NCBI GenBank assembly: GCA_016709225.1
Contig: JADJEE010000001.1
Coordinates: 2,108,001 to 2,172,000, forward strand
Reading direction: 5' to 3'
DNA from: Deltaproteobacteria bacterium
Lineage (GTDB): Bacteria; Myxococcota_A; Polyangia; Nannocystales; Nannocystaceae
Length of the DNA stretch: 64,000 nucleotides
Shown here: positions 60,369-64,000 of the stretch, piece after piece
How the letters are laid out: every line of letters starts with the position of its first letter
Numbering within the stretch: position 1 is the stretch's first letter
Made by a program: the position numbers and the translations under genes
The notes under the pieces: model-generated
Told to the model about the DNA's origin: nothing
Databases searched by the model: none
What the model saw: the letters and a program-made list of their open reading frames with translations, nothing else

Positions 60369-62369
60369 TCATGGGATGAACGGCTGCGAGCAGAAGCCGC
60401 CGATACACACCGCGTCGTCGTCGCAGCAATCGGCCGCGCTCTCGCACGCGTCGTCCTGCTGCGCGCACGACTGCGGCTCGCCGCAGACGTTGCCGCCCGA
60501 AGCCTCGTCGTAGATGCAGAAGCCCTCGCAGCACTCGTAGCCCGCCTCGCACGAGGCGCCGAGCGCCTTGCAGGGGCTGAGCGCCCAGCTACCGCGCATG
60601 TTGTGATCGTCGGGCGATTGCCCGGGCAGCCAGAACGCCGGGTGGCTGGGGTCACCGCCGGCGGTCGGGCTCGCATCGATCGCGGTGACCCACAGCTGCT
60701 TGCGCCGGGTGGTCGGATCTTCGTCGACCAACAGGTTGCCGTAGGCCCGCTCCGAGACGAACACCAGCCAGAAGTAACCGCCCGCGGCGACCGGCGAGAA
60801 GGTTGGCTCGTAGCTGGCGTGACGCTGTGAGGCCGGCACCGCGTCGCCGCCGTTGGCAGCCGCCAGCAACAGCGCCGTCTCGCCCGCGGTGTCGACCAGC
60901 CACAGCTCACCGTCGGCACCGCGGGTGCGCGACGCGGTCGCACGACCGAATGCGATCCACTGCGAGTCGGGCGAGAACGTCGGATACGTGATCGTCGGCC
61001 GCGTCGCGTCCTCGCTGACGACCTGCCGCAGGTTGGAGAACTGCGGGGTGTCGACGTCGACGTCGGCCAGCCACAGCGACGAGTGGGTGAAGTCGAGGCC
61101 GTTGCCGTCGCTGCGCACGCCGAACGCGACGGTGTGGCCGTCGGGGGCCCACGCCGGGTGCACCGGCGTGCCGCCGGGGGCCTCGAGCGTTGCCAGCGGC
61201 ACGTCGTCGCCCGCCCAGCTCAGCAGCATCGAGGTCGGCGTGAAGGTCTCGTCCTGCCACTGTCGCCACAGCACGTAGTCGCCTTCGGGCGAGATCGCCT
61301 GGAAGCCCGACGATTGCGACGATCCCATCAGCGACAGGCCGGTGGTCGCGTCGAACACCGACCACGGGCTGGCGCCGCCGTCACGCGACGCGACGATGGT
61401 GCTGCCGTCGCGCGAGACGCTGTGGCAGGCGACGCACTGGCCCGGCTGCTTCTCCAGGAAGGTGCTGGGCGCCGACTCGCCGGGTCGGATGCGCACGACG
61501 TCGCCGAGGTTGACGGCCCAGTAGTAGATCGAGCCGCGGAGGTTGGCGGTCGACAGCGTCCAGGTCTGCGCGCGTGGCAGATAGGCCTGGGTGCCGTCGT
61601 GCCGCTGCAGCTCGAGCGTCACGTCGCCGACCACCGAGTCGGTCAGCGTGCGCCATACGTCCTGCGGCACGCTCGGCATGGTGTAGCGCGACGGCGGCGG
61701 CGAGGTGGCGTAGCCGGTGAAGTCGAAGGTATTGGCGACCAGGCGCACGCGGTACACGTCGCCCGCACCGCCGCCGTTCCACATCAGCTGCGGGGCTGCG
61801 AGACCCCGCGGGAACACGGTGCGATCGTAGGGATACGCCAGCTCGAGTGCGGGATCGGGCAGCACCGCGTCGTCGAACGCCTGCGCGACGCCGGGGCCCA
61901 CGCCCTCGGGGTCGTCGACCAGCACCAGCCGGATGCTCGCGAGGGTCTCGGCCTCACCCGCGGACGCCGCGAAGCGCACGGTGCCGGTGCCGCCGGCCAG
62001 ACCCGTCGCGGCCAACCCCGCGCCGTCGAAGGTCGCGAGGTCGGGGCGATCGAACCCCCACGTGCCCGACAGCGGCACGCGCTCGCCCTCGGCGGTGACG
62101 CCATGGGCGGCGAACGGCAGCGCCGGCGGCAGCACGCCTTGCACGATCTCGATCACCGCGTTGGCGGGCTCGATCTCGATCGACACCACCTCGACCTCGC
62201 CGTCGTCGCCGCTGCCCTTCGTGTCGGATCCGTCGGTGTCGCCCGGCACGATGCCAGCATCGGCCTCCCCCCCGAGGCTCGCGATCGCACCCGGCGCTTC
62301 GACCCCGCAGGCGGCGAGCGAGGTCGTGAGCATGGCGCGCGCGATTCGACCGAACTTCGACGGTGTCAT
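60369..62369 (-). CDS. TolB-like propeller lipoprotein with CxxCH motif and Cys-rich tail
   Basis: Exported 666-residue protein. The signal ends at TSLAAC. An Asp/Gly/Ser tether is followed by a bacterial Ig-like domain (IEIEPANAVIEIVQG ... GTWGFDRPDLATFDGAGLAATG). A beta-rich domain comes next, then GQCVACHSVSRDGSTIVAS, a CxxCH haem-type site set in the first of several TolB/WD-like blades (QAISPEGDYVLWRQW, HPAWAPDGHTVAFGV, YPTFSPDSQWIAFG, YEPTFSPVAAGGYFWLVF). The last 60 residues are a Cys-dense knot (CCEGFCIYDEASGGNVCG, CESAADCCDDDAVC). Single c-haem plus propeller suggests a redox or surface role; inference. It is divergent from the sigma factor gene. Confidence 0.82.
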   Translation of the reverse strand: MTPSKFGRIARAMLTTSLAACGVEAPGAIASLGGEADAGIVPGDTDGSDTKGSGDDGEVEVVSIEIEPANAVIEIVQGVLPPALPFAAHGVTAEGERVPLSGTWGFDRPDLATFDGAGLAATGLAGGTGTVRFAASAGEAETLASIRLVLVDDPEGVGPGVAQAFDDAVLPDPALELAYPYDRTVFPRGLAAPQLMWNGGGAGDVYRVRLVANTFDFTGYATSPPPSRYTMPSVPQDVWRTLTDSVVGDVTLELQRHDGTQAYLPRAQTWTLSTANLRGSIYYWAVNLGDVVRIRPGESAPSTFLEKQPGQCVACHSVSRDGSTIVASRDGGASPWSVFDATTGLSLMGSSQSSGFQAISPEGDYVLWRQWQDETFTPTSMLLSWAGDDVPLATLEAPGGTPVHPAWAPDGHTVAFGVRSDGNGLDFTHSSLWLADVDVDTPQFSNLRQVVSEDATRPTITYPTFSPDSQWIAFGRATASRTRGADGELWLVDTAGETALLLAAANGGDAVPASQRHASYEPTFSPVAAGGYFWLVFVSERAYGNLLVDEDPTTRRKQLWVTAIDASPTAGGDPSHPAFWLPGQSPDDHNMRGSWALSPCKALGASCEAGYECCEGFCIYDEASGGNVCGEPQSCAQQDDACESAADCCDDDAVCIGGFCSQPFIP

Positions 62370-62572
62370 CCAACATCCACGGGCCGACGAGCTGCCCTCG
62401 TCCCCTCGACGCGCGCACCGGCGATGGCTCCCATCGCGATCGCGCAATCTGTCGCAGACGGGCTCCAGAACCGCCCTGTGACTCCGTCCGCGACCAAGCG
62501 CAGCTGCCGCATGCGATCGCGACGCAGGGCATCACCGCCGCCGGCACGCACGGGTACGATGGTTCGAACGCG

Positions 62573-63472
62573 ATGGACGCGACACTGCGCGCAGAGCTGC
62601 TCGTCGACGCGGCGCCACCGGCCGCCGCGGCGGCCCTGCGCGACGATCCTGCGCTGTGCGAGCAGCTGCTCGCGCGCTGCCGCGAGGCGCTCGCCGCGAT
62701 GCCACCGGCGGCGCTCGACCCCGCGAGCTTCGCAAGCTACGTCGGTCGGCGCTTGCCCACCGATGCCGAGCGGGCGCTCATCGAGCGCATCGCGGTCGAC
62801 GACCTCGCGCTCGCGTGCGCGTGCGTAAACGGAGCCCCGCACGCGCCCGCGCGCCTGCGCGAGCGTCACCGCGGTGACATCCGACGCGGTCTCGGTCGCA
62901 TCGCCGACGCCGCCACTGCCGACGAGCTCGAGCAGGCGGTCCTGCGACACCTGCTGGTGGCGCAGGGCGATCGCCCGCCGCGACTGGCCGACTACGCCGG
63001 TCGCGGGCCGCTGGGGCGTTGGATCAGCGTGGTTGCCCGCCGCATCGCCCTCGATCACCACCGGCATGCCGACGCCGATGCGGCCACCGGCGACGCCGGC
63101 GAGGGCGATGACGCGGGCATCGCCGCGGCCTACGGCGACCCCGAGCTGGCGGCGCTGCGCCAGGGCCCGCGCGACGCGTTCCGCACCGCGTTGGAGGCGG
63201 CCGCCGCCGCGCTGCGCCCCCGCGAGCGCAACATGCTCCGCTACGCCTTCGTCCACCAGCTCGGCATCGACGAGATCGCCGGCATCTACCGCGTGAGCAG
63301 CTCGACCGCGCGGCGCCAGCTCGCGGCGGTGCGTGCGGAGCTCGTCACCGCCGTGCGCACGCGCATGCGTGAGCTACTGCAGGTCGACGCCGAGGGGCTC
63401 GAGCGCGAGCTGGCCGGCATCGAGAGCGCGATGGCGATCACGCTCAGTCGGATCCTCCGCGCGGGGCGTTGA
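62573..63472 (+). CDS. RNA polymerase sigma factor, sigma-70 family (myxobacterial ECF-like)
   Basis: Transcription initiation factor of 299 residues. The N-terminal 95 residues are a helical extension not seen in classic ECF factors. Region 2 spans about 105-180 (LEQAVLRHLLVAQGDRPPRLADYAGRGPLGRWISVVARRIALDHHR). An acidic linker follows. Region 4 HTH comes at about 215-275 (ALRPRERNMLRYAFVHQLGIDEIAGIYRVSSSTARRQLAAVRAEL). The ATG at 62573 is used. The 3' end overlaps the convergent TPR gene by 29 bp. In Nannocystaceae, factors of this type often sit beside TPR/kinase proteins; the pair may form a signalling unit. Confidence 0.86.
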   Translation: MDATLRAELLVDAAPPAAAAALRDDPALCEQLLARCREALAAMPPAALDPASFASYVGRRLPTDAERALIERIAVDDLALACACVNGAPHAPARLRERHRGDIRRGLGRIADAATADELEQAVLRHLLVAQGDRPPRLADYAGRGPLGRWISVVARRIALDHHRHADADAATGDAGEGDDAGIAAAYGDPELAALRQGPRDAFRTALEAAAAALRPRERNMLRYAFVHQLGIDEIAGIYRVSSSTARRQLAAVRAELVTAVRTRMRELLQVDAEGLERELAGIESAMAITLSRILRAGR

Positions 63473-63998
63473 CTTCGTCGTCGGGCCACGCGCGCAGCAC
63501 CGCCTCGAGTTCGTCTCGTGTGGCGTCGTCGAGGGTGTCGGCGGCCTCGGCGAGCGCGGCACGGGCGAGTTCGATGCTCCGGCGCGCGCCCGCGCCGTCG
63601 CCCGCGGCGAGCTGCGCATCCGCCAACGACACCCGCGCGGCGGTCAGCTCTGGCGGGCCGAGCTGTTCGCGCAGCGCGATCGCCAGCGCGCGCTCGCGCA
63701 GCGGCACCGCCTGCGCCGGCCACCCGCGCAGCTCGGCGACACGCGCGAGGCCCTCGAGCGCGTTGGTGCAGTAGAGGTGGTGCGGGCCCACGGTGCGCTC
63801 GAGGGTGCCGAGCGCGTCGCGGAAGCGCCGCTCGGCGGTGTCGATGTCGCCTGCCCGGAGGTCGAACGCGCCCAGGTCGATCTGCGCGAGCGCGACGTCG
63901 GGATGCTCGGCGCCGAGCGTGCGCGTGAGGATCTCGAGGCCCCGCGCCATCGAGCTCGCCGCGGCCACGTGGTCACCCAGGCTGTCCTGGGCCAGCGA
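63444..63998 (-). CDS. TPR-repeat protein, C-terminal part (partial)
   Basis: The gene runs in from the right edge; 184 residues are visible and the frame stays open to the window end. Tetratricopeptide repeats of the kinesin-light-chain kind are seen: LTRTLGAEHPDVALAQIDLGAFDLRAGDIDTAERRFRDAL, TVGPHHLYCTNALEGLARVAELRGWPAQAVPLRERALAI, and ELTAARVSLADAQLAAGDGAGARRSIELARAAL. Such a tail commonly ends Ser/Thr kinases in Myxococcota, so a kinase domain may lie outside the window (inference). Its 3' end overlaps the sigma factor gene by 29 bp. Confidence 0.85.
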   Translation of the reverse strand, partial: SLAQDSLGDHVAAASSMARGLEILTRTLGAEHPDVALAQIDLGAFDLRAGDIDTAERRFRDALGTLERTVGPHHLYCTNALEGLARVAELRGWPAQAVPLRERALAIALREQLGPPELTAARVSLADAQLAAGDGAGARRSIELARAALAEAADTLDDATRDELEAVLRAWPDDEVNAPRGGSD

Positions 63999-64000
63999 GA

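Noticed and set aside
62555..62572. GGTTCGAA resembling a tRNA T-loop
   Set aside because: No acceptor or anticodon stems can be formed around it; it is the upstream region of the sigma factor gene. No tRNA or rRNA was found in the window.

Overview
The window is very GC-rich (about 70% by eye) and densely coded. Its character fits a predatory or soil myxobacterium-like member of the Myxococcota, probably close to the Nannocystaceae. The supporting signs are about eleven lipoproteins with Ser/Gly/Asp-rich tethers, Ser/Thr kinases fused to FHA or to ATPase/TPR modules, a LitR/CarH-type MerR regulator, futalosine-route menaquinone genes and large HEAT-repeat proteins. This placement is inference from gene content; no rRNA or tRNA was found to confirm it.

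Layout. 1-4.1 kb: end of sucD with a hairpin terminator, a TIR-like/transmembrane hypothetical, a PduO-type cobalamin adenosyltransferase with a small overlapping partner, and convergent mqnB-mqnD. 4.4-8.2 kb: a UbiA-family prenyl-phosphate transferase overlapping a membrane sulfatase-fold/HEAT protein. 8.3-15.5 kb: glnA, a lipoprotein, the pdhA-pdhB-pdhC operon, and divergent bioB. 15.6-31.6 kb: ferritin-like lipoprotein, S9 peptidase overlapping a UvrD-like helicase, ThrE and MFS transporters, beta-propeller and Cys-rich lipoproteins, and a HEAT-repeat protein.

31.4-35.7 kb is the main accessory region. The 3' end of the HEAT gene is duplicated (134 bp, 5 mismatches). Between the two copies lie a 166-bp MITE-like element, gene remnants and a complete AbiEi/AbiEii type IV toxin-antitoxin pair with a recognisable promoter/operator. 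It is followed by a lipoprotein, a lower-GC DUF2750 gene and a truncated gene end.

35.7-43.6 kb: a membrane-fusion lipoprotein and two RND pumps in one tightly spaced operon; the larger pump has an unusual hydrophobic insertion. 43.8-45.8 kb: a two-gene operon joining an OLD/RecF-like AAA ATPase to a small protein with a caspase/CHAT-like His-Cys signature. This is the best candidate for an undescribed (possibly anti-phage) system. 45.9-58.8 kb: alanine dehydrogenase, HAD phosphatase, Ser/Thr kinase-FHA, a MerR regulator without the cobalamin-binding His facing an AT-rich promoter block, a DUF4397 lipoprotein, a 1285-aa kinase-ATPase-TPR protein and valS. 58.8-64 kb: Cys-rich and CxxCH-containing surface proteins, a sigma-70-family factor and the end of a TPR protein.
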